Positions 23,669 to 35,168 of a stretch of DNA of 64,000 bases are shown in pieces. Each line of letters begins with the position of its first letter. Within the stretch, counting starts at the first letter, position 1. Source of the DNA: Biscogniauxia marginata (lineage: Eukaryota > Ascomycota > Sordariomycetes > Xylariales > Xylariaceae). A program made the translations under genes and the position numbers. The notes under the pieces are model-generated. The model was not told where the DNA came from and made no database searches. It saw nothing but the letters and a program-made list of their open reading frames with translations. The stretch is taken from NCBI GenBank assembly GCA_022695795.1, contig MU404108.1, forward strand, positions 222,629 to 286,628, given 5' to 3'.

Positions 23669-26008
23669 TGTAGCTATTCATGGATCGATTAGCAATTAGG
23701 TACAGAAGCCGGCGCTTTCGAAAGACTATGAGAAATAAGTCATGGCAATCGGACAGTCGAAACTAATGCTGGGGAGGTAGTTCTGAGTGGAAACATGAAG
23801 ATGTATGGAAAGAATAAATAAAAATGGAGGACAGAGAGAGAGAGAAGATGTGTGACTGATGGGGTGGACAGCTGGCGACGAAGAGCTAATGCACGATTCA
23901 GTTGTGGAATGACATGATAGTAACTGACAAAATGTGGGGTAGCGCAGAGCTCTTGCATGGATCAGCGAAAGGTACCTACCCTCCGTGCTAGAGCTTCAGC
24001 TGGTCTAGCATGTGAGGCTAGCAATGCTAGGCAACGTTAGGTAATCTTGTAGTACATGTATGTACCGAGACCCCTTCAAGGTCCACTTGGACACCTTCGA
24101 CATAAGCCACGTACCTGAACTAGGCAAGTAGCTATAGCTACCTACCTACCTCACTTACATCAATACATCAAGTATAGCTACTACTATACGTAGGGGGGTC
24201 CGGGGCCCTTATTCTGTTCTCCGCGTTCGGGTTCGATATCGAGGGGAAATTGAGAGAATACGATGAGTAAACCTGACTTACTCTGGATACCCTCTTTATT
24301 GTCAATCGCCGCCAGTATCCCTGACAGTGTGTTGACCTGCTGCCCCTTTCTCAACTGTTCTGCCGCCTCGATCTTCTGGCAACCCAGACAGCCATTCATC
24401 TGTTCGTTGAAACCCATCGTCGTAATAACAGGACTCGGACCAGGACTCACACCACACCTTGCCTAGTGGGTAAGTAGTCAATGAGGTTTGCGGTCAAACA
24501 GTTGATCACTAGTAAAGGTTGAGGGTTTATGGGGAAGAGGGGGGTGGCCGTGGGCGGAAATGGGCAGGGCGAGATTGCCCTGCTTTATAACCCGGACACG
24601 CTGTCGAAACAGGAGTCGAGATGGTGCGGGAGCCGATATTTGAGAGCATCGCTGCCAGGTAATTTATTGGCCAGCCGCTTTTGTCGGTGTAAGGCACGAC
24701 GCGCCCAATTGCGTGATGCACTACATACGACCCAAGATCTGGGGACGTTTCGGCTGACATGGCATGAGGGATTAGAGCAAAGTAGCTGGGTACTAAGCTT
24801 CCCTTGCTTCTTATGTATTCCTCTCCCCGTGGTCTGTAGCGAGTGTACCTCGGTCACATCATATACCCTAACGATGACTAGATCTTGTCTGTCTCAGCGC
24901 CCCCCTCTGGGAATAATAGGGAGGCCTTCTTGCTCTCCAGGTACCTTACATAGGTAGGTATAGGTACTAGTTTGTCAGATACATGGTACCTGTTCGACTC
25001 TGCGCAGTTTTCCGTATGCATGTACGCTACATACACTATACATCATCAGCGGCCGATTACCAAGTTGCCCGACGTACCATATGTGCCAACTTACCTGCAT
25101 TAGGTACCGGTAATCACAAAGGTATACACAAAGGGGTAAAGGTATGCGACAAGTTAGTAACACCGCCATGCAGATAGCAATGAAAGCGTACCTGGGATAA
25201 ATTGCATCATCGGGTGCTAAACTTAGGATCTACACCAGCATGCAGAATTTTGGCAGTTGTTAAGCTGACTCATATTGCCATGGCCTTATTACGGTACGAG
25301 CAGTTTACTTCGCAAAGAAAAGTTGGATATTTCAGTTGATGGAGGCCGATGTCGGACGGAAAACGATGTGCTGCTTCTCCTCCTCTAAGTTGTATTCATC
25401 CTAAAAAGATACCTGACATCTCTCTCGTGTTGAGTAATTCGGTTAAGCACCTGAGCTGGGAGAGATTTAGAACGAAAAGATAGATTGTACATATTAAGTA
25501 TAGGCCAATACCCCTAATTATCGGTAACTAATCCAAGGCGGGACGGATAGGCACACGAATGGCGTCAACGCGTCTATCGCGTTACTTAATTGACGGCTAG
25601 GTACTTCGTATGGACTGCATATAAGTGGAGCTGCGCGGCTAGGCACGTATTTTTGTATGAATGGAACCCTTGCTTTCTGGTACATTAGGTAATACCCTCC
25701 GGAACCTGAAATTCTCGATATCCAACCTGGTCAATGCGCGATAACCAATTTTCTCGAAGGCAATCCCGTCAAATCCATCTGCCAGCGTCATCGCCTTTAA
25801 AAAAATTGTTATCGTCCCTAGTCATTGCGACCGCATCCGATCTTCCTTCCTGTCCTAACCTACTTTACGATCAGCAGTATACCAGCTTATTTGAGCAATT
25901 GCTTAATATCACGAGTACTGGTGAAGGCCGAATCTTAACCACTGCCTTCGACCGTTCTTGCACTTCCCTCGCCGCCCCTTCGACTTCTGTCGCAACCGTT
26001 ATAACAAA
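23669..26008. other. Divergent intergenic region upstream of DUG2-like gene and TIM17
   Basis: About 2.3 kb. It is rich in short TACCTACC/TAGGTAGG words (around 23975, 24140, 24947). Within it, minus-strand bases 24417-24289 look coding (MGFNEQMNGCLGCQKIEAAE and onward) and end at a perfect GTAAGT donor near 24284, but no partner exon could be found. The frames at 24527-24957 are unsupported. Confidence 0.45.
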
Positions 26009-26809
26009 ATGGATCACACGCGAGATCCTTGCCCCTGGGTTATTCTCAATGATTTCGGTGGTGCATTTGCTATGGGAGTACGTCTGCGAGAATCTTCTAC
26101 TGTCAACTTTCACAATCACCGGCCTTAACCAATGCGCATCTGTGGTCTTTCTTCACTAGACTTGGGCTAACGAATATCCAGGGTAAATATTACCCTGTAA
26201 CCTCTCCGAACCCTTTTTGTTGATTTATACACTCGTTTTGATGAAATCCAAAATACAAAAAGCTTACAATTATTCAAGCTATTGGAGGAACAATATGGCA
26301 TGGTATCAAGGGATTCCGAAACAGCCCCATGGGTGAGAGGCGGTTAGGTGCTGTTACTGCGATCAAGGCGAGAGCGCCTGTGCTGGGAGGCAATTTCGGC
26401 GTTTGGGGCGGTCTCTTCAGCACATTTGACTGCGCCGTGAAGGGGGTCAGGAAGAAGGAGGATCCGTGGAACGCTATCAGTAAGTTGATGTCTGCAATTC
26501 TTGTCCCTTCTTTGCGCTTCGAAAACTGACCCTGGATGCTGTAGTCGCGGGTTTCTTCACCGGTGGTTCGTTAGCGATTCGCGGTGGCTACAAAGCAGCG
26601 AGGAACGGCGCTATCGGCTGTGCGGTGCTCCTGGCCGTTATTGAAGGTGTCGGTATTGGGTTTCAGAGAATGCTAGCAGGATCAACAAAGTTAGAGGTAA
26701 TTTTTAAACCTCTCCTTCTCCCGTATGTTGTGTTGCTATCGACCCAGGAAACTGACAATGGCTCAAGGTACCACAACCACCACCGAACACGGACCATGCT
26801 CCAGCCTAG
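26009..26809 (+). CDS. TIM17: TIM17, mitochondrial inner-membrane translocase subunit
   Basis: Core channel-associated subunit of the TIM23 presequence translocase. The ATG at 26009 begins [20 protein letters not shown], then AMG, the conserved Tim17 N-terminus. Later exons read [80 protein letters not shown] and a short Pro-rich C-terminus. Exons: 26009-26077, then a single G at 26182, 26279-26479, 26545-26696 and 26768-26809, giving 154 residues (yeast 158). The one-nucleotide exon is needed because joining 26077 directly to 26279 breaks the frame, whereas GGA + G + CT gives the invariant MGAIGG; both flanking introns (26078-26181 and 26183-26278) have canonical ends and branch-like GCTAAC/GCTTAC sites. 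Four TM helices and Cys in the first helix region fit the family. Confidence 0.92.
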
Positions 26810-27217
26810 ATCACCAGGTCAAACGATGCGACGCACACTACAACACACTCTACTCCTTTCTACCGATGACTATGGCATTGTTTTCGGTTCGTGTATAACA
26901 CATGGGATATTGACGGACTTTGCGTACCTGCACGCGCAGCAGGGGAAAATGTTCGATATGTAAAATAGACGGCTGCCGGGACGGGTGACTATTCTATTTG
27001 TACCTGGAGTCCTAGGCCTCGTTGGGTGGCTCATCCATCTATATGACAATGTTCTAATGATGAACGATCGCCCACTACATCATTCTCAGTGTCTATATTC
27101 TAAGTCATGTATCATAATCTCGACCGCTAATCGAACATATAGTACTCGCACAATGGCGTCTGAACTGAACCCCTTATGTATGCGATTCCTTTCAGACGAG
27201 CCCGACAATATTCCTAA
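26810..27217. other. Convergent 3' interval
   Basis: About 410 bp between TIM17 and the convergent asparaginase-family gene; nothing recognised. Confidence 0.5.
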
Positions 27218-28831
27218 TTACCGCGCTTCATCATCAACGTGCCAAATCCTCATTTCCGCATCTCCGTCGTCATTGATCCACGCTCGAAACATGCCCGCGC
27301 AATTATGATCTTGCAGGATCACAGACCTCGTATCTACGACCCGACCCAGCTGGTCTCGCGTGACAGCGTATTCGATACCGATCATGCCACCCTGGCCTTC
27401 CCCGGTCTTGTCCCACCTGTCCCCGGCGCTCTTCTCGAGCTCCCCTCCCCGCCCTGTGATCTGATTCAGGGCATGTGCCGCCGGCAGTCCGCCCCATCGA
27501 GCGATCGAAGCGACAGACCTCACTGCAGATAACCGGAGGAAGGAATCACCGTTACCGGTGCCCGAAATGCCGGTCGACCGTGTCGTCCGTAGGCCTCGTT
27601 CGCGGGAGATCATCTCGTCTTGCCGGTATGGCTCTAGTGGAGTGTATACGAAGGGAGTCGGTAAGCAGTCGGCTAGAAGGCTCCGCAGGGTCGACGACAG
27701 CTCCACTGCCTGTTGTCCTGGAAGGCTCAGATACCGCTGGATTCCCGACGGCCATGTATCTGCACCCCGCTGCGCCCGTGCCCGTGCCCGCGACGACCCG
27801 CTCGGATCGCCCTCCTCGGTCCACTCCTCGGCCCAGAAGCCCGCGCCGACTATGGGCGTGTCGCCGATGCGCCCGGTGAGCTTGTTCGTCATGCCGCCCG
27901 TGCTCGTCGCGACGCACACGACGCCGTCGACGTCGAGGGCAACGGCGCCGCACGTGCCCTGCGGGAGATACTCGTCCGCGCTCCACGTCGCCGTGCTCCG
28001 GCCTCGGCTCTGCTCCTCCTTCTCTAGCGCCCGCACGTGCTCGTCCCACCGCTTCTGCGTGAAGAAGTACTTCGGGTCCACGAGCTCGAGCCCGTACCTG
28101 CGCGCCAGTATCTCGGCCGTCTCCCCGTGCAGGAGCGTGTGCCCTTGCGCCGAGGGCACGTCCCGCCCTTCCTCATCGTCGCTCGCGTCGTCGCTGCCGT
28201 CTGTGGCAGTAGCAGCAGCAGCCCACCCGTCGTCCGTCTTCCCGCGCAGGTCGTTGTCTCCGTGCTCCAGCATCGCCTTGGCGAGAAGGATCGGGTTCTT
28301 GACGTGCCGCAGGCCCGTCACGCCGACGCCCCGCTTCGCGCGGCCCCGCGATACCATTACCGAGGCCTCGAGCTCGTTGATGCCGTCGCGCGTGAACACG
28401 GCGCCGTGGCCCGAGTTGAAGAGCGGGTTGTCCTCGAGGAGCGTGACGGCGTGGGTCGCTATGTCGAGGGCCGATGGGTATTGGACATCGCGGCCCGCCG
28501 GGTGCTGCTTGTGGTGGGACACGGGGTCGTTCATGTACCGGTTTGTTCGGGTGACCTGGGTCGCGGGGAGAGATGCTTATGTTAGGATAGAGGATAGTTT
28601 TGCGTGAACGGTATAGGGGGGCATGATGGATATTGCAATCCACATAGAATCGAGGAACGGGACGAGGCTTACGATGTCGAGGAGTGCGGTACGGTACTCG
28701 GTGTACTGCGCCGGGGTCATGTTCTTGCGGGAGATGTTGCCGGCGCCGCCGTGGATTATGAGGCGCGGTTTTGTCCTCGCCGGTGCGGCGAGGGGCGTCG
28801 GTTCCGATTTGTATTCCATCTTCGTCGCCAT
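27218..28831 (-). CDS. Asparaginase/taspase family (Ntn hydrolase, T2) protein
   Basis: Two exons (28831-28673 and 28555-27218) encode 498 residues. The intron has a GTAAGC donor, CTAAC branch site and CCCAG acceptor; it joins ALLDI to VTRTNRYMNDP. Family blocks: RLIIHGGAGNISRKN near residue 20-35, the substrate-site NPLFNSGHGAVFTRDGINELEASVM, and QGTCGAVALDVDGVVCVATS, where Thr254 would become the catalytic N-terminal nucleophile after autocleavage, followed by GGMTNKLTGRIGDTPIVGAG. Members hydrolyse asparagine or isoaspartyl peptides, or act as taspase-type proteases; ~500 residues is longer than plain isoaspartyl peptidases (~320) because of an acidic insert (DGSDDASDDEEG) and C-terminal additions. 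Very GC-rich, so a 349-codon antisense frame is a shadow. Start chosen at MATKMEYKSEPT; an upstream ATG is out of reach of conservation. Confidence 0.85.
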
Positions 28832-29709
28832 CTTAGCTGTACCGTACACGAAATTGTAGAGCAAGTAGGTAGGTAATTGGGACGAAATCACGGGGATGTT
28901 AAAAAAAGGGGTGTTGACATTAGACTAGAGAATTAGGTAGGTATTCTCCATCTTTGAGGTCTATCATCCTTTAGTAGGTCTGTAACATGTACACAACCAT
29001 GCACTCCGAGAAAGGAGGAGCTTGGCATTATCTACCTTGAATTGCCTGTAGACGATAAGGATCAATTGGTGGGGTAATCTGTTTGGGTACCTGAGATATG
29101 GACCTGCAGATATCGGCAAATATGAACCCCGAATTTCGACATCCACGGATACAATACCGTCTTAGCTGAACTCGTCTTATTAGAATATTCGCCAAACGAA
29201 GGACATCAACACTACAGTCAGCCATCAGACTCGGACGAATATCTGCGATACCTACCTACTACCTAGTACCTAAGACCTAAGGTAAAGTAGGTCTGATAAT
29301 GATAAAACAGAGGCATGCCAAGGATAACTCTAGACTATCAGACATGTAGTGGGGTGCGTCTAGTGTATTTGTAAGATGTGTTGCCATTGGTATTAGTTAA
29401 GCTCGTGTAAGTCAAGTTAAACACACTTCAATACATTGATCAATGAAGAGTACCTATATTAAAGCCCTTTGAGGATCGGGACAACTCCAGTCGCATGCTG
29501 TCCTGCTCTCAGGAAACAACTAAGGATACCTACATTAAATCCTTCACTGTATCTCCACCAGCCCTTATCTACGGCACGGGGTTGTACATAAACTTTTTGC
29601 TCGCCTGTATACACATTGATGAACTTGCCTTGCTATCCTCTATTCTCTCTCTTTTAAGTTTATGGCTGGGATCAATTCGTTCAATAACAACTGAATAAAC
29701 TTAAGAACA
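28832..29709. other. Divergent intergenic region
   Basis: About 0.88 kb. Holds several TAGGTAGGTA / CTACCTACTACCTAG words (28865, 28938, 29250). A 67-codon frame at 29495 is unsupported. Should carry the promoters of both flanking genes. Confidence 0.5.
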
Positions 29710-31001
29710 ATGCTAAATGAATTCTTGCTGGCCACTCTAGGCGCATCACTGGCTCTTGGAACGCCAGCTCAGACCAAATCAGGCCCCAGAGACGGTACAC
29801 AGCCCATCGGCACGAACCCAATCTCCAGATTCGACGTGGAATATCTAGGCTTTCAGAATTCCAGCAACAGCTGCAGTAAGCGTGATCTGGGTTTCACTGG
29901 CGTGCTCGCTGGGAAATGGTATGCCATCTATGGTGACACTTTGTGGTGCGCCGAAGGGGTGGGGGATCCATTCCAAGATCCTGATGGCTTCCACGGCATG
30001 GCTCGAGACTCTATCTCGCGTATGACGGATAACCCCTTGTTAGTCGATGACCTCCATGTCAAAATAACCGACAATGGCGACGCCCCCCACCAGCAGCAGT
30101 TCGTGCCATACAACGAAAGTTGGGTAGAAACAAACTCGTACGGCTTCGGAGGTACTAGTCTCGTTGAGTCTTCCGACGGAGTTGGTGCTATGTTTTACCT
30201 GGTTGTATGTTATATATATATATATATATGATGGTGATCGAAGAACCTGTTCAGGCTAAGAAAGAACGTTAACGTGCAATCTAGAATACGGACAAAAATG
30301 TCCTCAAGGGTGCCGGTATCGCTAAGGTGGAAATCCAAGATGGCGAGCCGACGGCGACGAAACGCTCTGACATTGACAACACCGGTTACTGGTGGCCGGC
30401 AGACAGCGACCCCCATTATGGAGACATTGCCACCTTTGAAGACCCTCGCTCGAATTACATCTACGCATGGGGCTGGGAACCTACCAGTGTCTCTCATGGA
30501 ACAGGCTTAACCTACGTCTACGTCACCCGGGTCAAGAACGCTGACGCCTTTGATTTGAGTAAATACGAGTACTGGTGGGGGGCTGACCAGGGCTGGAAGA
30601 ACACTCGGCTTGACACCTTCACACCCGATACTGCGGCTTTCTACAAGCCAGGTCAGGGGCAGTTTGTATGGAGCGACCACTTCAAATGCTACATCTTTGT
30701 TCACATAAGTAAGTGTCTTCTAAGCGCCTTACTCTGTTGGTATTACTACGATGGTTCCCTTGTTAAGAGTTTTAACAATCACAGGTCTCGATGGGTCGAG
30801 TAAGGTACTTCTCCGACCGGAAAGTCGCTTGAAGGCCCCTGGACACCTGATGTCAACGTATCCGAGGCAGACCCTATCGATGGAGGCTTCGACTATGCCG
30901 GTGTTGCGCACCCTTATCTCGACGAGGTGGGCAAGACTCTGACGATATCTTTCACGAACAACAATCACATCCAGGTCATCAAGGCCACCTTCCTTGAATA
31001 G
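29710..31001 (+). CDS. Secreted DUF4185-like protein
   Basis: Three exons (29710-30201, 30285-30708, 30805-31001) give 370 residues. The N-terminus is a signal peptide (MLNEFLLATLGASLALG, then TPAQ). The body has FTGVLAGKWYAIYGDTLWCA, DGFHGMARDSISRMTDNP, WWPADSDPHYGDIATFEDPR, YIYAWGWEP, YVTRVKNADAFDLSKYEYWW and, near the end, SPTGKSLEGPWTPDVNVSEA, GFDYAGVAHPYLDE; this arrangement of YGDT, D-x-YIYAWG and TGPW-type motifs is that of DUF4185-type five-bladed-propeller secreted proteins, probably carbohydrate-related. The second intron uses the acceptor GTAAG at 30804; the nearer CACAG at 30784 gives the wrong frame. The first intron contains a TA microsatellite. Function unknown. Confidence 0.7.
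30211..30228. repeat. (TA)9 microsatellite inside an intron
   Basis: Nine TA units directly inside the first intron of the DUF4185-like gene, 9 bp after the donor. Such runs vary in length between strains. Confidence 0.9.
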
Positions 31002-31267
31002 TGACAGGCATCTGCTAAATAGAGGAATTGTTTATTAAAAGTATCACTAACCTCAGGTCGTTTATTGTTGTCTTGATTGGTCATATGCGCAATTTCTTAT
31101 AATTCATGTAAACACTTTTCCTAATTCAGTTATTCCATGATATATCTACCGAATTCGTGAAATAGAAATGACACCTCTGGGATACCGGGGAAAAAATTAC
31201 CAATATGTGATATTCCTATCCAAACTCCCTGAGTTTCGCTATGTACATACCTAGATAGACAAATATT

Positions 31268-33457
31268 CTAGACTTTGTCCCCGTAGAACCTCCACTCGGA
31301 CTTAAAGTCCTCCGTGAGCTCCTTGCCCAGAATCAGTGCACGCAACATTTCGATAGGCATCACATTCTCGTGCAGCACCCTATCATTGAACTCCTTCTTG
31401 CCTAGCTTGCCGTGCCCCTCGCCCACCGCCTCCTCTCTCAGTTTCATCAGCTGCAGCGCGCCGAGCATGTACCCGGCCTGATACAGCGGCGAGTAGTCGC
31501 CGTTAAAGCTTCTGCGAACCTCGCCCTCGGCTGTCGCGCGCTCGTGGCCTACCCAGTCGACCAGCAGGTCGACGCACTCCTGCGCGCTCATGAGCCCGAG
31601 GTGGAACTTGATGGAGAAGACGATGCGCGCGCATCGGTGCATGCGCCAGAACAGCGTGCCGACCCTGTCCTCCGGCCCGTCCACGAAGAAGTCTCCCCGC
31701 TCCCAGAATACCATCTCCCAGTAGAGCGCCCAGCCCTCGACGAAGAAGGGCGTGTTGAACAGGTGCCGGTAGTGCCGCGGGCTGCGCTCCGCCACGAACC
31801 CCTGGAGATGGTGTCCCGGTATCATCTCGTGGAAGGCCGTCGCCCGGCTGAAGTGCCGGTTGTTGCCGCGTAGCGACATGAGCTTGTCGTCGTGTGCCAT
31901 CGCCGACGTCGGGTACGACACCTGCAGGTACGTGCCGCCGAGGAAGAACGGGGAGACCTTCTGCCGCGCCGGCGGGATCATGTACATGCGGATCGCCTCC
32001 TCGGCGAGGCGCGGCACCGTCACGAGGTCGTGCTCCTTCACGTACGACGCCCCGTCCCGGACGAGCGTGTCGATGAAGCGCGGCTGCGCCCCGGGTGGTT
32101 CGTACAGGTCCTTGACGTGCTCGAGGGCATCGCGCCACGAGTCGCCGAACCCGAGATCCTGCGACGCCGCCTTCATCTGCGCCTCGCACCACGCGTACTC
32201 GGACTCGGCGATGCGGAGCAGCTCCTCGGGCGAGTACGGGATCATCTCCGCCTCGAGGTCCGTCAGCAGACCCTCCCGCCCGATCGGCTCCCCGACGATG
32301 GTCTCCTCGTCGCCCGGCTTAATCCCGACGAGCGCCTCGCGGAGGAAATCCACCGTGCCCGCGAGCGCGGCGTCCAGCCTTCCGTACGGTTCAGTCACCC
32401 ACCAGTCGAACAGCGGGTCGTAGCCGTGGTAAAACGCGTACGCCTCGGCCAAGTGGTCTCGCAGCGCCGCCACGGTCCGCGCCGCGCGGTAGCCAGTCGC
32501 CTTGGAGTACTGGTCCTTGTTGGCGCGGACGTGCTCCTGGCATTCGGAAACGATCTTCTCCGCGGCGTGGAAGCGCTGTGCCGTGGCCTTGGCGTCGACT
32601 GCCTCGTCGGCGCGCTGCCGCTGCTCGCACCACTCCTTGATCGGGCCCGCGAAGGGCTCGACGAAGGGCGCGAACGCGGCGTCCCGGTCACGGTCGAGCT
32701 GCAGCGTGCGCTGCGCGCGGCGCAGGTAGTTCTTCAGCAGGAGGTAGTCCGCCTTTTCGTCCTGCGCGTACTTGTCGAAGGGCTGCTTCGCGAGGTCCGC
32801 GAGCTCGTCCGCGTAGAACTTGTCGAGCCGCGCGTGCCGCGACGCCGAGCTCGCGATGTTGTAAAATGCGTCGAGCGCCTTGAGGTCCGCTTTCACGCGG
32901 ACGATGCGGTCCTGCATTGATTCCGAATCTGGCTGCTTCGCCACCTTGCGATGTGAGGGCAACATTTTGTTACTCGTGATGGGGATGGAAAGCGTAGTCC
33001 AGCCGTGATCGTCCGAGGTTTCGATGAGATTGATTTCGCCTCGCAGATCCTTCGCGAGGGTGGCTGATTCTAAAGGAGACCTCGATTTGGGTTCAGACGG
33101 CTGAGTAGCTGTCACAACTTTACACAATATTTCGTACATCCGGGCAGGGTCTCTCTCATATGCGCAATCCCACCCCGCCTGTTCGCGTAGCTTGCATTTC
33201 ATCCCGTGTGACAACGCCTGCTCGAGGAGCTGTAGCGCTGCGAGACGACCCTCTGGCTCATCGTTAGTCGCTGCTACTACTGGCTCCTGGGTACCCGGTA
33301 GGACGTGATGCACGAGCCCCTTAACTCGTAATGCAGCGAGAAATATGCGATTCCATTCGCTCCATTGTGCTAAATCTGCCCTAAGTGTTGATAGCTCTAC
33401 ACTCTCGCTACGGTTATCACTCTGGAGAGCGGAGGTTGACTTTGACACCATGTCCAC
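31268..33457 (-). CDS. DUF885 family (metallopeptidase-like) protein
   Basis: Single-exon gene for 729 residues. The C-terminal two thirds is a DUF885 domain: ADYLLLKNYLRRAQRTLQLD, EAYAFYHGYDPLFDWWVTEP, then the zinc-binding-like TAFHEMIPGHHLQGFVAERS near residue 540, FFVEGWALYWEMVFWERG, and RCARIVFSIKFHLGLMSAQE. The HExxPGHH plus EGWALY pair resembles the metal site of M3/M32-like peptidases, so a cytosolic peptidase role is likely but unproven for fungal members. The first ~200 residues look variable and regulatory. Start at 33457 (MDMVSKSTSALQS) is the only ATG before an upstream stop-rich region. High GC3 produces a 342-codon antisense frame. No gene neighbour suggests a pathway. Confidence 0.85.
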   Translation of the reverse strand: MDMVSKSTSALQSDNRSESVELSTLRADLAQWSEWNRIFLAALRVKGLVHHVLPGTQEPVVAATNDEPEGRLAALQLLEQALSHGMKCKLREQAGWDCAYERDPARMYEILCKVVTATQPSEPKSRSPLESATLAKDLRGEINLIETSDDHGWTTLSIPITSNKMLPSHRKVAKQPDSESMQDRIVRVKADLKALDAFYNIASSASRHARLDKFYADELADLAKQPFDKYAQDEKADYLLLKNYLRRAQRTLQLDRDRDAAFAPFVEPFAGPIKEWCEQRQRADEAVDAKATAQRFHAAEKIVSECQEHVRANKDQYSKATGYRAARTVAALRDHLAEAYAFYHGYDPLFDWWVTEPYGRLDAALAGTVDFLREALVGIKPGDEETIVGEPIGREGLLTDLEAEMIPYSPEELLRIAESEYAWCEAQMKAASQDLGFGDSWRDALEHVKDLYEPPGAQPRFIDTLVRDGASYVKEHDLVTVPRLAEEAIRMYMIPPARQKVSPFFLGGTYLQVSYPTSAMAHDDKLMSLRGNNRHFSRATAFHEMIPGHHLQGFVAERSPRHYRHLFNTPFFVEGWALYWEMVFWERGDFFVDGPEDRVGTLFWRMHRCARIVFSIKFHLGLMSAQECVDLLVDWVGHERATAEGEVRRSFNGDYSPLYQAGYMLGALQLMKLREEAVGEGHGKLGKKEFNDRVLHENVMPIEMLRALILGKELTEDFKSEWRFYGDKV

Positions 33458-34185
33458 CTAGCTAGCGTTGCTCGTGGGAATTGAGGGTATTCAGATGTCT
33501 GAGCCAATCATCGAGTTTGCCTCGTCAGTACGTCTGCGATGAGCAAATGATGTGATCTCAGCGATCGTGACCTGGTATCGTAGTAGATATGCGCATATCA
33601 ATGAGAAGGGACAGGAATAATAGCCGGCGGGGGTGAATGCAACCTATTCCAGCCGCCGGCGTCTTCGAACGATATACCTGACATCAGACAGGGGTTCAAT
33701 AAACCCCTACACTACGCCTGTCGGGCCTCATTAGGAGCTGATACATACTGTCTATTGAACCCCGTATTGCAACAAGGATTGAAATAAGCCTGTGAGCCAC
33801 AAGTCTTCTTGCTTGACTAAATCCAGGAGAGGAAAAGTTGATTTTGCTAGTTAAAGTTGCACTACCAAATCCAACACTTATATGCCAACGGATATTACTA
33901 TATCCGACCATAAAGCCGTGTGTCGTTATCGCCAGAGAAGGATGAGATCCCCAACAAGCAGTGTTCCTAGTAATGCTAGTATTTCTAGTCATAGCCTCAG
34001 CTAAAACTCCCTCTCTATCCAATCAAGGGGCCCTTTGTAAGCCGTCGTCGGCTCCGGGACGGATAACGCTATCCTACTTAAAACATGTTCACCACTAATT
34101 ACCGAATCCTTTGGGGCTCAAAGAATTCTCAAAGTAGAGCCACGAACCAACCTTCTGCTTACATTATCGAGTTGTAATCAGCAAG
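33458..34185. other. Divergent intergenic region
   Basis: About 0.73 kb. A 108-codon frame at 33696-34022 has no recognisable product. Promoters of both flanking genes are expected here. Confidence 0.5.
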
Positions 34186-35168
34186 ATGTCCTGTCCAGCG
34201 TGCTTCCAAGGCGCCACTCACGATGGCACGCCCACGGGAGTCACGACGAAACTCCATGGCCTTAATACATATGTAGCGGAGCCAGTAAGCGGGAATCCGC
34301 CAAAGGGCATCGTCGTCATCATCCCCGATGCTTTCGGTTGGGACTTTGTGAACATCAGGTTGATGGCCGACAACTATGCTAAAAAGAAGGATTACCGGGT
34401 ATACGCACCGGATTTCATGAATGGTACGCAACACCCGACCTAGGCCATTTGTAAATATCCGAGAGTGTAATAATATTGCTGGCCAGCTAACTGACAGCTC
34501 AGGGAGGTCTGCGCCGCTTTGGATGCTTGATACAATGAAGAGTATAGAAGCGAATGCAACATGGTGGGATACGTTAACGAAGCCGTGAGCAACATTCCCG
34601 TTCCTAGCAACCAGAAATCCCATTAGGCCTGTTGCTAACTTACCACAGGTATCACTACCTCAAAGTACTATATGGGCTGCTATCATTCATCATCCCTAAC
34701 CGCTTCGGGAAATCCTTTCCCATCGTCAAGGGCTTCCTCGAGGCCCTGAGACGAAATGAAGCAGCCCATTTGCCCGTAGGCGTCGCCGGCTTCTGCTGGG
34801 GCGGCAAGCATACGGTTGCGCTTGCTGAGGGCTTCAAGGTCGATGGCAAGCCGCTTGTTGATGCCGGGTTCACGGCCCACCCGAGCATGCTTAAGCTCTA
34901 CAGCGAGATCGAAAAGATGCATGTCCCCGTGAGCTTCGCCATTGGCGAGAGCGACAACCAAGTCTCGGTCGCGCAAGCGGAGGAGATCCGTAAGATCGTG
35001 GAGGCAAAGCCCGACGGTCAAAAGGGTGAGGTCAAGATATATTGGGGGTACGGGCACGGCTTCGCTTGTCGCGTAGACGCCAAGAATGACGACCCTCAGG
35101 GGGCCGTGGAAGCCGAGGACCAGGGCCTCGCGTGGTTTGAAAAGCACTTCGCGGGTGTCGAGTATTGA
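34186..35168 (+). CDS. Dienelactone hydrolase family protein
   Basis: Three exons (34186-34423, 34503-34584, 34649-35168) give 279 residues. It starts MSCPACFQGATHDGTPTG, continues with GIVVIIPDAFGWDFVNIRLM (oxyanion-side strand and the first conserved loop), and RVYAPDFMN. The nucleophile is Cys156 in VGVAGFCWGGKHTVA, the DLH signature replacing the usual serine; the catalytic Asp is probably in FAIGESDNQVS and the His in YGHGFACR. Members open dienelactones and related enol-lactones in the cytosol; in fungi many copies act on xenobiotic or phenolic breakdown products. It is 7 kb from the polyketide cluster and divergent promoters do not share the cluster's 10-bp element, so I treat it as unrelated. 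Confidence 0.88.

Noticed and set aside
26078..26278. Single intron in TIM17 from 26078 to 26278
   Set aside because: It shifts the frame out of the conserved Tim17 sequence.
27558..28607. 349-codon plus-strand frame opposite the asparaginase-family gene
   Set aside because: Antisense shadow of a very GC-rich exon; the minus-strand frame has the conserved Ntn-hydrolase motifs.
30751..30942. Exon continuing from the CACAG acceptor at 30784 in the DUF4185-like gene
   Set aside because: Gives an unrelated frame; the acceptor at 30804 gives SPTGKSLEGPWTPDV and a proper C-terminus.
31892..32920. 342-codon plus-strand frame opposite the DUF885 gene
   Set aside because: Antisense shadow caused by high GC3; no protein family signal.
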